Below, piece by piece: positions 24,557 through 33,408 of a stretch of DNA of 53,070 nt. The notes beneath the pieces are model-generated. The model was given only the letters and a program-made list of their open reading frames with translations. It did no database searches and was not told the DNA's origin. Numbering within the stretch: the stretch's first letter is position 1; each line of letters begins with the position of its first letter. The stretch lies in NCBI GenBank assembly GCA_016934515.1, contig JAFGSR010000010.1:1-53070 (forward strand), read 5' to 3'. The stretch comes from Sedimentisphaerales bacterium (GTDB taxonomy: Bacteria; Planctomycetota; Phycisphaerae; Sedimentisphaerales; SM23-30). The position numbers and the translations under genes were made by a program.

Positions 24557-26665
24557 ATGGCAACTGCAACTGCAACAACCCGAGCCGGAATACTGGCGAA
24601 AATTATTAGTTATCGCGAGCTGATTTTTCCCATCGCGGCGGTATCGCTGATTTTCGTGATGCTGATTCCGCTGCCGGCCTGGCTGATGGATTTCCTACTG
24701 GCGGCCAATCTTGCTTTTGCCACGGTTATTCTGGTAACCACGATTTTTGTCACTCACCCGCTGGAACTCTCATCGTTTCCATCGCTGTTGCTGGCGGCGA
24801 CATTGTTCAGGCTGGTGCTGAACTGCGCCACCACCCGACTGATTCTTACCGCCGGGGAAAATCCACCGGGTGCCGAAACCGCCGCTGCTGGTCAGGTGAT
24901 CCAGGCTTTTGGTAATTTTGTAGCTGGTGGTTCGCTGGCGGTGGGCTTGATAATCTTTATTATCCTGATCGTTATCCAGTTCGTAGTAATCACCAAAGGT
25001 TCCACCCGAATCAGTGAAGTGGCCGCGAGGTTTACCCTGGACGGCATGCCGGGAAAACAAATGGCTATCGACGCCGACCTGAACGCCGGACTGATCAACG
25101 AAGGAGAGGCCCGCCGCCGCCGCGAAGACATCTCCCGCGAAGCTGACTTTTACGGAGCCATGGACGGTGCCAGTAAATTTGTCCGAGGCGACGCCATCGC
25201 GGGCATCATCATTACTCTGGTGAACATTATTGGCGGATTGGCAATTGGAATTCTTCAGTACAATATGCCGCTGTCCCGCTGTTTTAAAGTTTTTACCACA
25301 TTGACTATCGGCGACGGATTGGTAAGTCAGATACCGGCGTTTATTATTTCGATCTCGGCCGGCCTGATTGTTACCCGCTCGAACTCGAAAAATAATCTGG
25401 GTGACGAACTCATCCAGCAGTTGACCTCCAAACCCAAGGCCCTCATCGTGGCGGGAGTTTTTCTGGTGATGTTGGCTTTTGCCAAGCTGCCCACCGTGCC
25501 GTTGATGATGCTGGCCGGCAGTTGTGGTGGCCTGGCTTATATTATTAACCGGTCGCAAAAACAAAAGGTTACGCAGGATAGACAGGCAAAGACCCAGGCA
25601 GCGGCGGCGGTTCCTCAGGCGGAGAAAATTGAAACCCTACTTCCGGTCGATCGCATGGAACTGGAAATCGGGTACGGATTGATTCCCCTGGTCGATACCA
25701 AACAAGGCGGCGATCTGCTCCAGAGAATTTCCATGATTCGCCGTCAAATCGCTCTGGATATGGGAATTATCGTGCCCAACATTCGGATTCGGGACAATGT
25801 GAATCTGACTTCCAATGACTATTCCATCAAAATCAAAGGTGTTGAAATTACTCGCGGACAGGTCTATCCGGAAAAATTCATGGCTATGGATTCCGGAGCA
25901 ACCACCGGCAAGATCACCGGCGAACAAACTACCGAACCGGCGTTTGGATTGCCGGCGTTCTGGATCACCGCGGAAAAACGTCAGCAGGCGGAAATGATGA
26001 ATTACACCGTTGTCGATGCCTCTTCCATTCTGGCAACCCATCTTACCGAAATCATCAAGTCCCACGCAGCTGAATTGCTTACCCGTCAGGATCTTAACGC
26101 GTTGCTGGAGACGGTAAAAGAAAAGTCACCCGCTGTTGTTGAAGAAGTCATCGGCTCCACCCTGAAAGCCGGCGATGTCCAGAAAGTGCTGCAGGCTCTG
26201 CTGGAAGAGCGGGTGCCCCTTCGGGATATGGAAACCATCCTGGAAACTCTGGGCGACTGGGGCTCCCGTACCCAGGACCTCGAAATCCTTGCTGAATACG
26301 TACGCAACGCTCTGGCTCGGACGATTTGCGGACAATATCGCGAAGACGATGGTAAGCTTCGTTGCGTTACGCTGGATCCGTCCCTGGAAGACACCATCAA
26401 CCGCCACATTGAGCGCAATGATCGGGGCAGTTTCCTGACCATTCCGCCGGCACTGGCATCGAAAATTACTCAGGCGGTCTCCAAAGAATTAGAAAAACTG
26501 ATCAAGCTCGGCGCCCATCCGGTGGTGCTTTGCTCGCCGCAGATACGTCTGTCGCTCCGGCGGCTGCTGGCACCGACTCTGTCATCTGTTGTTATTCTGG
26601 GATATAACGAAATTGTCAAAGAAATTCAAATCGAATCTGTTGGAATGGTGGTAACTGAATTATGA
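24557..26665 (+). CDS. flhA: Flagellar export gate protein FlhA
   Basis: From the ATG at 24557 the protein has 702 residues; an in-frame TTG just before it is less likely, and AAGG lies about 9 bases upstream. Residues about 20-330 contain eight membrane helices with the FHIPEP-type signature region (RISEVAARFTLDGMPGKQMA) and the cytosolic loop NAGLINEGEARRRREDI. The C-terminal cytoplasmic domain (about 370-700) docks chaperone-substrate complexes. FlhA is the ring-forming gate that receives cargo from FliI-FliJ. The last codons overlap flhF by ATGA. Confidence 0.96.
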   Translation: MATATATTRAGILAKIISYRELIFPIAAVSLIFVMLIPLPAWLMDFLLAANLAFATVILVTTIFVTHPLELSSFPSLLLAATLFRLVLNCATTRLILTAGENPPGAETAAAGQVIQAFGNFVAGGSLAVGLIIFIILIVIQFVVITKGSTRISEVAARFTLDGMPGKQMAIDADLNAGLINEGEARRRREDISREADFYGAMDGASKFVRGDAIAGIIITLVNIIGGLAIGILQYNMPLSRCFKVFTTLTIGDGLVSQIPAFIISISAGLIVTRSNSKNNLGDELIQQLTSKPKALIVAGVFLVMLAFAKLPTVPLMMLAGSCGGLAYIINRSQKQKVTQDRQAKTQAAAAVPQAEKIETLLPVDRMELEIGYGLIPLVDTKQGGDLLQRISMIRRQIALDMGIIVPNIRIRDNVNLTSNDYSIKIKGVEITRGQVYPEKFMAMDSGATTGKITGEQTTEPAFGLPAFWITAEKRQQAEMMNYTVVDASSILATHLTEIIKSHAAELLTRQDLNALLETVKEKSPAVVEEVIGSTLKAGDVQKVLQALLEERVPLRDMETILETLGDWGSRTQDLEILAEYVRNALARTICGQYREDDGKLRCVTLDPSLEDTINRHIERNDRGSFLTIPPALASKITQAVSKELEKLIKLGAHPVVLCSPQIRLSLRRLLAPTLSSVVILGYNEIVKEIQIESVGMVVTEL

Positions 26666-28017
26666 AGCTGAGAATTTTTAGAGCACCTTCAATGCACCAG
26701 GCGTTGGCAAAAGTTAAAAGCCAAATCGGTCCTCATGCAGTTATCGTTCGGACACGCACGTTTAAAACCGGCTCAATATTCGGGCTCGGCGGCCGCATCG
26801 TTGTTGAAGTAACTGCACGTCCGGAAAATAGCTCCGTCCCGGCATTACGCAGAATCCCGCCCGGCAACCGTGTCCACCGCGCCTACATTGCTGCCGGTGC
26901 ATCTGCCGATTCCTCAACTACCCCGGTTGATCCTGTTATTCCTGCTTATTCGCCTGCCGGGAAAATTTCCAGAACCAATAACCGATCAGAAAACTTCGTA
27001 CGTAAAAGTCCGGCAACTGTGAATCGAATCGCAAATTTAAATATTCAGACTCAACCAATACCTACTCAACCAGCATCCGCCGATGAGATTTCCGGCGAAA
27101 TTAAATCGCAAATAACCGACTTGCGACAACTGGTGGAAAATCTTGTCCGGGAACAAAGGCAACTGCACACTCCGGAAATGCCGGAAAACCTTTTCGATGT
27201 TTATCTGGAGCTGATTCAATCCGAAGTTGCCGACGAGATTGCCCGGGATCTGATTGAAAAAACTCAAAAGCAAATGCCTGTTGATCAGCTTACCAACATT
27301 AACCTGATCCGCAGGAAAATTGCCGATGTAATGGACCGGATGATCAACACCGCTGGTCCCATTGCCCGAAATCTTGACACTACCGCTCGAGTGGTGGCTT
27401 TGATCGGGCCAACCGGCGTGGGCAAAACCACCACCATCGCCAAGCTAGCTGCGAATTTCAAACTTCGCCAAAACAAAAAGGTGGGGCTGATTACCATCGA
27501 TACTTATCGGATTGGAGCGGTTGACCAATTACGTATGTACGCCGAAATTCTGGATGTGCCGTTAAAAGTGGTGCTTACTCCACCAGAACTTACCGAAGCG
27601 GTGGAGATGATGCGGGAGATGGACATTGTGCTGATCGACACCGCGGGCCGATCCCAGAACGACCAGATCAAGCTGCGCGAGTTGCAAACTTTCCTCACCG
27701 CCGCCAGCCCTCACGAGGTGCACCTGGTGCTTTCCAGCACCGCCCATCATTCGCACATGCTAAGTGCCGCCGAAAAATTCAATACTCTCGGTGTCGATCG
27801 GGTGATTTTCACCAAGCTCGACGAAGCCATCAGTTTCGGCGTCGTGCTTTCGGTAATTCGCAAGTTGGACGCATCGCTTTCTTACATCACCACCGGCCAG
27901 AATGTGCCCGATGACATCGAAGTGGGCAACGGCCAAAGACTGGCAAAGTTACTTTTGAAAATGGAGAACCTGGATGAGCAGGCTGAAACTTCGCTGCCCA
28001 GCCTGAGTAGTACTTAA
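26662..28017 (+). CDS. flhF: Flagellar SRP-like GTPase FlhF
   Basis: FlhF fixes the place and number of flagella. The 451-residue protein begins MKLRIFRAPSMHQALAKVKS, the usual FlhF B-domain opening, followed by a variable P/S/T-rich linker (about 60-160). The NG domain comes next: Walker A GPTGVGKTTTIAKLA, DTYRIGAVDQLRMYAE, DTAGRSQND and TKLDEA. It overlaps flhA by four bases and is followed by its partner flhG, as in polar-flagellated bacteria. Confidence 0.95.
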   Translation: MKLRIFRAPSMHQALAKVKSQIGPHAVIVRTRTFKTGSIFGLGGRIVVEVTARPENSSVPALRRIPPGNRVHRAYIAAGASADSSTTPVDPVIPAYSPAGKISRTNNRSENFVRKSPATVNRIANLNIQTQPIPTQPASADEISGEIKSQITDLRQLVENLVREQRQLHTPEMPENLFDVYLELIQSEVADEIARDLIEKTQKQMPVDQLTNINLIRRKIADVMDRMINTAGPIARNLDTTARVVALIGPTGVGKTTTIAKLAANFKLRQNKKVGLITIDTYRIGAVDQLRMYAEILDVPLKVVLTPPELTEAVEMMREMDIVLIDTAGRSQNDQIKLRELQTFLTAASPHEVHLVLSSTAHHSHMLSAAEKFNTLGVDRVIFTKLDEAISFGVVLSVIRKLDASLSYITTGQNVPDDIEVGNGQRLAKLLLKMENLDEQAETSLPSLSST

Positions 28018-28126
28018 GCCGAAGCAATTAGCAGGGCTGTGCAGCTCTTAAAAGCACTTAACTGTTGCATTAATAAGTCTGGAAAAACGAAGACTAACTG
28101 AGAAAAGAAAAAACCAGAGCGAAAAG

Positions 28127-29002
28127 ATGATCGTGGAACAACAACAAAATCCGCAATTTACCGACCAGGCCGAAAGACTTCGACGCATGGTTCGCAGTAC
28201 CCAACGGACTGCCCGCGTGCTGGCCATTACCAGCGGCAAAGGCGGCGTGGGAAAAACCAACGTCGCCGCCAATCTTTCCCTGTGCCTGTCCGCTGCGGGA
28301 AAAGAGGTAATTCTGCTCGACGCCGATCTGGGACTGGCCAATCTGGATATCATCCTGCCGGTCAACAGCCATACCAATCTGTCCCAGGTGATAAGCGGTA
28401 GAAAACGGCTTCAGGACATCATCCAGACCGGCCCCGGCGGTGTCCGAATGATTTGTGGCGGTTCCGGACTTACCCAACTGGCCGACCTCGATGATTTTCA
28501 ACGACGACAGATTATCCAGGATATGTCAACTCTCGAATTGCAGTCCGACATTATCATCATCGACACCGCCGCCGGCATCTCGAAAAACGTGCTCGGCTTC
28601 TGCCAGGCGTCGGATCACACCCTGGTGGTTACCACCCCCGAACCGACAAGCATTACCGACGCTTACGCCATGATAAAAATCCTGACCCAGTCCCACACCC
28701 ACGCCAAAATATCGCTGCTGGTAAACATGGCACAAAACCGAACTCAAGCCAAGAACATCTATCAGCGCATAGCCGTCGTTACCAGGAAATTCCTGGCCGT
28801 ACCCCTTTATGACGCCGGTTATATTCTTCACGACGAGCATCTGCCCCAGGCTGTCAGTAAAAGAAAACCTGTCGTTTTGGCTTACCCACACAGCTCTTCG
28901 TCGTGCTGTTTCATGGCACTGGCCCAAAAATTGGCCCGGGTTCAGAAGAACAAAACCGTGCAGGAAGGTTTCTTCCGTAAAATCTCGAACTGGTTATTCT
29001 AA
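28127..29002 (+). CDS. flhG: Flagellar number regulator FlhG (FleN/YlxH), MinD-like ATPase
   Basis: This 291-residue ATPase limits flagellar number by stimulating FlhF GTP hydrolysis. The N-terminal activator helix DQAERLR (residues 13-19) matches the DQAxxLR motif. The deviant Walker A is KGGVGKT (38-44), with ILLDADLGLANLDI and DTAAGIS following. The C-terminus ends with an amphipathic helix (EGFFRKISNWLF) suited to membrane binding. The 109-base gap upstream has only weak elements. In some bacteria FlhG also blocks the main flagellar activator; here that would be the sigma-54 activator at 1886, an inference. Confidence 0.94.
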   Translation: MIVEQQQNPQFTDQAERLRRMVRSTQRTARVLAITSGKGGVGKTNVAANLSLCLSAAGKEVILLDADLGLANLDIILPVNSHTNLSQVISGRKRLQDIIQTGPGGVRMICGGSGLTQLADLDDFQRRQIIQDMSTLELQSDIIIIDTAAGISKNVLGFCQASDHTLVVTTPEPTSITDAYAMIKILTQSHTHAKISLLVNMAQNRTQAKNIYQRIAVVTRKFLAVPLYDAGYILHDEHLPQAVSKRKPVVLAYPHSSSSCCFMALAQKLARVQKNKTVQEGFFRKISNWLF

Positions 29003-29135
29003 ACCGTTAAAGGAATTGGACCGATAAACAATGAGTCCCTGACAAAAGGCCTCTGACATAATGATTCTTGCCTTTAGTCTTAAGAAAACTCATTTTAACA
29101 GAGCAAAAAGTAACTGTTTTTCTGGAGAAGTTGTT

Positions 29136-29432
29136 TTGACTATCCATCTATGTGGCGCCGGACTGGGATTTTTGGGATTTGCTATCAGCATGATTATCGG
29201 ACTGGTAGTAAATAATCCCTTTACCACTCTGGTATTGCGCTCCTTATTCGTCCTTCTGGTCTTTTATATCATGGGGTGCTTCCTGGCATTTCTGGGTAAC
29301 CTCATCATTAAAGAAAATTTTGAACAATTAAATCCGGATAACGCAACCGACGTCGATCAGCCCCAAACTGAAGCCGTCTCCGATAACTCAACCACGCAAT
29401 CCTCGACACCCGCAGCAGCGGCAGCAACCTAA
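29136..29432 (+). CDS. Small membrane protein between flhG and fliA, unknown function
   Basis: The best start is TTG at 29136 with GGAG 8 bases upstream, giving 98 residues; an upstream in-frame ATG at 29061 would add 25 residues of no obvious membrane character. Two membrane helices (about residues 5-25 and 33-56) flank the short loop NNPF. The tail is D/T/S/A-rich and ends in alanines. No family was recognised. It occupies the place where Bacillus has che genes. Its size and orientation suggest it belongs to the flagellar operon. Confidence 0.7.
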   Translation: MTIHLCGAGLGFLGFAISMIIGLVVNNPFTTLVLRSLFVLLVFYIMGCFLAFLGNLIIKENFEQLNPDNATDVDQPQTEAVSDNSTTQSSTPAAAAAT

Positions 29433-29527
29433 TTTCAGAATTATCTAACCGCTCCCATTAGGGATAACGGTTTTCGTCATGGGAAATTCGAATATTAATA
29501 TTTTATAATCGTAGTGAGGTCAGCAAA

Positions 29528-30316
29528 ATGGAGATAACTCAAAAAAAACCGAAAAACACGGACATTCTGGAAGTTTGGCATAAATTCCAGGCCGAACCCT
29601 GCACGGAGTTGCGTAACCGGCTTATGGAGCAGTATTTACCACTGGTTAAATACAATGCCGAAAGAATTTATGCCAAACTGCCCGATGAGGTTGAGCTGGA
29701 CGATCTCATCATGGCCGGCGTTTTTGGCTTGATTGACGCCATCAAAGCTTACGACATGTCCCGCGGCGTTAAATTTGAAACTTATTGCGCCCCACGTGTG
29801 CGCGGTGCTATTCTCGATGAGTTACGTTCCATGGACTGGGTTCCTCGCTTGGTTAGGTCACGGGCTCACAAACTGGACGAGGCCGGCAAAAGTTTTGAAG
29901 CCGAGCATGGCCGATCCGGTACCGAAGAAGAATTGGCAGTGCGCATGGGAATCTCCGAAGATGAATTCATTAAACTCAAACGCGATGCTACCGCGGTTAC
30001 CCAGGTTTCTCTGAGCAGAAAATGGTTCGAAACCGACAGCCAAAAAGATGTCTGCGAAATTGATGTTCTGGAAGATAAAAAAGGCCAGAATCCCTTTGAA
30101 GAAATTCAACGCCGCGACCTCAAAGAAATGCTCACTAAAGGACTCACCCGGGCCGAGCGCCTGATTCTGATATTGTACTACTACGAAGAGATGACCATGA
30201 AAGAAATCGGTGCTACCCTCGATCTTTCCGAATCGCGCGTCTCCCAGATGCACTCGTCAATCCTGGCCCGGCTCAAAGCCCAGATGACTCAACAGAAAAG
30301 CGAGGTACAGGTTTAA
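29528..30316 (+). CDS. fliA: Flagellar sigma factor FliA (sigma-28)
   Basis: The 262-residue protein has sigma regions 2 (LMEQYLPLVKYNAERIYAKL, DLIMAGVFGLIDAIKAYD, VKFETYCAPRVRGAILDELR), 3 (about 110-170) and 4 (LTRAERLILILYYYEEMTMK, then LDLSESRVSQMHSSILARL). The arrangement DWVPR and RGAILDELR is typical of FliA/SigD. It should transcribe late genes such as motAB and, elsewhere, flagellin. Its anti-sigma partner FlgM is not in the window. The leader has an AT palindrome AATATTAATATT just before the gene. Confidence 0.95.
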   Translation: MEITQKKPKNTDILEVWHKFQAEPCTELRNRLMEQYLPLVKYNAERIYAKLPDEVELDDLIMAGVFGLIDAIKAYDMSRGVKFETYCAPRVRGAILDELRSMDWVPRLVRSRAHKLDEAGKSFEAEHGRSGTEEELAVRMGISEDEFIKLKRDATAVTQVSLSRKWFETDSQKDVCEIDVLEDKKGQNPFEEIQRRDLKEMLTKGLTRAERLILILYYYEEMTMKEIGATLDLSESRVSQMHSSILARLKAQMTQQKSEVQV

Positions 30317-30554
30317 AAAACCGCCCGATAATATGCAAAGTAACAAATCCGGCAAGCCGCCGGCCCGAACCGCTTGATTTTTTTAGCCTGCTCCACCTGA
30401 TGGACGATACATAAAATAGCCAGGCTGCCATTAAAATAACTAATAGAGCGAGTTTCATGACCTTTCGGCACAACGCCGCAAAAGTTGTTGCCCAACCACA
30501 GTCGCCAAAATCAGCAGGTTGTGAAAAGCTCCAGCCACAAAGAAGGTGGCAAAA

Positions 30555-30911
30555 ATGAGCAGCATACCACCCAACATTATCGGCTCGGTTTTTCAAGCCC
30601 AGGCCGCTTCTGCCGAAGCTGCCCGCAAGGAAGACTCCAAAAGAAACAAACGCCTGCAGGACTCCCGAGAACTCACCCGTCTGGCTGATCAGCAACAAAG
30701 CGAAGTTGAGGATACCGAACACACCGATCAAGCCCGTGTCCGACGTCAGGACGAACGCGAACGTGACGGCCAGGATGCCCGCGACATCCTAAACGCCCAC
30801 AAAACCGCCAAAATCTATCACCCCGATGGCTCCTGCGATGACTCCGACGGCATCAGCCAAAACTCCCCGGACTCCCCAAAACCCGACGATCACATCGACT
30901 TAAACGCCTGA
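30555..30911 (+). CDS. Small charged protein after fliA, unknown function
   Basis: From ATG 30555 (AAGG about 8 bases upstream) the protein has 118 residues. It begins MSSIPPNIIGSVFQAQAASA, then becomes a highly charged, probably helical stretch (residues about 20-80; R, E, D, Q), then an acidic tail. No known domain was recognised. I vaguely recall similar small proteins starting with IPPN near motility genes in planctomycetes; this needs a search. A role in flagellar function is inference from position. A long antisense ORF at 30273-30731 is a shadow. Confidence 0.6.
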   Translation: MSSIPPNIIGSVFQAQAASAEAARKEDSKRNKRLQDSRELTRLADQQQSEVEDTEHTDQARVRRQDERERDGQDARDILNAHKTAKIYHPDGSCDDSDGISQNSPDSPKPDDHIDLNA

Positions 30912-30943
30912 TTTCCTTCTCAGACGTCTTAAACATTATTTCG

Positions 30944-30966
30944 TCGGGTGGCACCGCCAAGTACCC
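30944..30966 (+). repeat. GGGTGGCACC-type dispersed repeat, copy 1
   Basis: A 23-base string containing GGGTGGCACCGCCAAGTA is identical at 33129-33151. Relatives at 39428-39468 and 51986-52026 are diverged. The unit has inverted GGTGGC/GCCA parts and lies in intergenic space here, upstream of dapF. Confidence 0.7.
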
Positions 30967-31091
30967 TTACCGGTGAAGTACTCTGTTTTTCGCTACCCCT
31001 GTTGTACAAAACAACCGCCTTGCATTTCGGCTCGGATGACAATATAATTCTCTGCCTCGGAACCGAAAAAATAAGCCAAAAAGGAATTGTT

Positions 31092-32000
31092 ATGCGTTTT
31101 ACAAAAATGCACGGGATCGGCAATGATTACGTTTACGTCAACTGTTTCGATCAAACCGTTGACGATCCGGCACAGGTTGCGATACAGGTCAGCGACCGTC
31201 ACTTCGGCATCGGCTCCGACGGCCTGATCCTGGTCATGCCCTCCGAAAAAGCTGATGTCCGGATGCGCATGTTCAACGCCGACGGCTCCGAAGCACAAAT
31301 GTGTGGTAACGGCGTGCGCTGCCTGGCAAAATACACACTCGAACACAATCTTGCAACCGGTCGAACTTGTCAACAGCAAACCCTGATCGATCTGCTCCGT
31401 GCCGCCGTTCCCGATGCCGATGAACTTCGCGAGCTTACCGTGGAAACCGGACGCGGAATCCTCACTTTGGCCCTGGCCCTCAAGGATGCCCTGGTCGAGC
31501 AAGTCTGCGTTGATATGGATGAGCCGATCCTGCTCCCCAGCCAAATCCCCGTTAACGTTACCGGTCAACAGGCGGTGGGAATCCCCCTGACGGTCGATAC
31601 ACAAAATCTGCTGATGACCTGCGTTTCGATGGGCAACCCTCACGTGGTTTTTTATTGCTCCGATGTCGCAGCTATTGATCTGGAGCACCTGGGACCGATA
31701 ATCGAAACCCACCCCATTTTCCCCGAGAAAACCAACGTGCATTTCGTCCAGGTCCTCAGCCCCAACGAAGTTATAATGCGTACCTGGGAACGCGGTAGCG
31801 GTATCACCCTGGCCTGCGGAACCGGTGCATCAGCCGTCTGCGTCGCCGGCATCCTAGCCAGCAAAACCCAGCGCAACATCCTGACGCATCTTCCCGGCGG
31901 CGATTTGCGCCTGCTTTGGAACGAAACCGACAATCACGTTTTCATGGCCGGTTCCGCTACCGAAGTGTTCTCCGGAATCTGGCAATCCGCACAATCATAA
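31092..32000 (+). CDS. dapF: Diaminopimelate epimerase
   Basis: This enzyme converts LL- to meso-diaminopimelate for lysine and peptidoglycan synthesis. The start MRFTKMHGIGNDYVYVNC at 31092 follows AAGGA; the reading frame stays open upstream to 30948 but that part is not DapF-like and crosses a repeat. The 302-residue protein has both catalytic cysteines: Cys71 in AQMCGNGVRC and Cys242 in LACGTGASA. A segment of about 20 residues near 90-112 is longer than in the E. coli enzyme. Possession of dapF fits a peptidoglycan-making planctomycete. Confidence 0.95.
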   Translation: MRFTKMHGIGNDYVYVNCFDQTVDDPAQVAIQVSDRHFGIGSDGLILVMPSEKADVRMRMFNADGSEAQMCGNGVRCLAKYTLEHNLATGRTCQQQTLIDLLRAAVPDADELRELTVETGRGILTLALALKDALVEQVCVDMDEPILLPSQIPVNVTGQQAVGIPLTVDTQNLLMTCVSMGNPHVVFYCSDVAAIDLEHLGPIIETHPIFPEKTNVHFVQVLSPNEVIMRTWERGSGITLACGTGASAVCVAGILASKTQRNILTHLPGGDLRLLWNETDNHVFMAGSATEVFSGIWQSAQS

Positions 32001-32150
32001 CAATCCGCAAAAGCGCAACATCTTAACAGTTGTTGAAATTTTACGATATTAACTTCCGGACCGGTTTTGCGTGCATAAATTCCCCACGATTCAACGATTA
32101 TTCACCTCTTCTGCCGGACTTTTGCCGAAATTATATTTTATAATTTTCAC

Positions 32151-33107
32151 ATGAAACGGCATATTTACCAAAAATCAATAATCTTAGCTGGCAACTGCAT
32201 TATCATTGGTCTTTGCTGCCTGATGGTAATGATCTGGAAAAATCATCACCCCTATGCTACATCGACCGAAAATACAGATTTCTATCTTGCCGCTGTCATG
32301 GCGACAGGTTTTTTAGCCTTGGTTGTCATCCTCTCCGGCTTCAAAAACACCTACCAAAATCCCTACCAAAAACAGCTCCGCCAACTCTTGCTTGACCTCC
32401 GCTCACTACGCCAGGGTGATTTAGATTCATTATCCGAAGACAATTGCCTTGTTGAAATTAAACAAATCTCCCGCGAAATTAACCGCCTCCACGACGCCCT
32501 TAACCAGGCCCGCCACGATTCCCACCGTAAAGACAAAAAACTCCTCCAGCAAAGCGATGACCAGCATCGACAATTCCGCAACACAGTCCGTCAACTGGAA
32601 AAAACTGCTCAGACCGATTCCCTTACCGGACTGGCCAACCGCAAAACCTTCGACACCGCTTTGCAGAAAATGTTCACCCATGCTGCTGATTCACACAGCG
32701 ACCTGGCCTGTCTGATGATCGACCTGGACAACTTCAAAAATGTCAATGACAACTTCGGACACGCTGCCGGCGACGATGTTATCACTTTTATCGCTGAGAT
32801 TCTCCTGGCCTCGGTCCGACACATTGATATAGCAGCCAGATATGGCGGCGACGAATTTTGCCTCCTGCTCCAGGACTGCTCCGAAAAAACAGCACAACAG
32901 ATCGCCGAAAGAATCCGCGTGATTTTTTCCCGTGAAGTTTGTCGATTAATCCCGGACATGCCGGACCAGAAACAGGTCTTTCTCAGCGTCGGTATCGCCA
33001 CCTTGCTCAAAAACCGACCCTGTTGCCCACAACAACTGCTCGACCTTGCCGACCGGGCTCTCTACCGCGTCAAACAAAACGGCCGAAACGCCGTCGCCAT
33101 CTGCTGA
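32151..33107 (+). CDS. Membrane diguanylate cyclase (GGDEF)
   Basis: The 318-residue protein has two membrane helices (about 8-30 and 45-64), a coiled-coil linker (about 70-150) and a GGDEF domain (about 155-318). It should make cyclic di-GMP. The catalytic motif GGDEF is at 232-236, and the inhibitory I-site RHID is at 223-226, five residues before, as in PleD. The domain start DSLTGLANRKTFD is canonical. Cyclic di-GMP commonly controls the motile-to-sessile switch, so its proximity to the flagellar block is suggestive. The N-terminus has only a short periplasmic loop, so it may not sense a ligand itself. Confidence 0.92.
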   Translation: MKRHIYQKSIILAGNCIIIGLCCLMVMIWKNHHPYATSTENTDFYLAAVMATGFLALVVILSGFKNTYQNPYQKQLRQLLLDLRSLRQGDLDSLSEDNCLVEIKQISREINRLHDALNQARHDSHRKDKKLLQQSDDQHRQFRNTVRQLEKTAQTDSLTGLANRKTFDTALQKMFTHAADSHSDLACLMIDLDNFKNVNDNFGHAAGDDVITFIAEILLASVRHIDIAARYGGDEFCLLLQDCSEKTAQQIAERIRVIFSREVCRLIPDMPDQKQVFLSVGIATLLKNRPCCPQQLLDLADRALYRVKQNGRNAVAIC

Positions 33108-33128
33108 AAAATCAACTCAGTAATTCGA

Positions 33129-33360
33129 TCGGGTGGCACCGCCAAGTACCCATGCGGGTGGGGCTACTATTAAATTCAAACCGACCACCGACCCGATTTG
33201 TCATGCCCGGCTTGACCGGCCGCGACGGGCGCGAGCACGGCGGGTCGGGCATCCAGTCTTAAATTTTCATGTCCTTCAAGCTAAAAATCTGTGTAATCCG
33301 AGCAGTCCCTGGTTAAATTTCTTCTTGGCGACTTGGCGTCTTTGCGTGAGATATTTTGGT
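33129..33360. repeat. Mosaic of three dispersed repeats in the gap before folD
   Basis: The gap of 461 bases begins with a perfect 23-base copy of the GGGTGGCACC repeat (33129-33151). A reverse-oriented, longer relative of the ATGCCCGA palindromic repeat follows (33198-33260). A third string (33286-33351) contains CTGTGTAATCCGAGCAG and TTGGCGTCTTTGCGTGAG, a class also present several times near 52.2-52.9 kb. No coding sequence is credible. A hairpin (TTGGCT/AGCCAA near 33507-33525) lies closer to folD. Confidence 0.6.
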
Positions 33361-33379
33361 TGCGGCTTAACCGTCCTGA

Positions 33380-33408
33380 GGGAAATTTCTGGAAATCTCC
33401 CTTTGTTT
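33380..33408 (+). terminator. Intrinsic terminator upstream of folD
   Basis: The stem GGGA-ATTTC/GAAAT-TCCC, with one A-C mismatch and a two-base TG loop, is followed by TTTGTTT. It most likely ends transcription from the diguanylate cyclase gene. Confidence 0.6.

Noticed and set aside
24770..25564. A 264-codon - strand ORF antisense to flhA.
   Set aside because: It mirrors conserved flhA codons and shows no domain.
30273..30731. A 152-codon - strand ORF with hydrophobic stretches after fliA.
   Set aside because: It overlaps the fliA end and the small charged gene on the other strand; the latter has a ribosome site and operon position.
30948..31091. An N-terminal extension of dapF by 48 codons.
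   Set aside because: The added part crosses a dispersed repeat and has no DapF similarity; AAGGA and the canonical MRFTKMHGIGND start support 31092.
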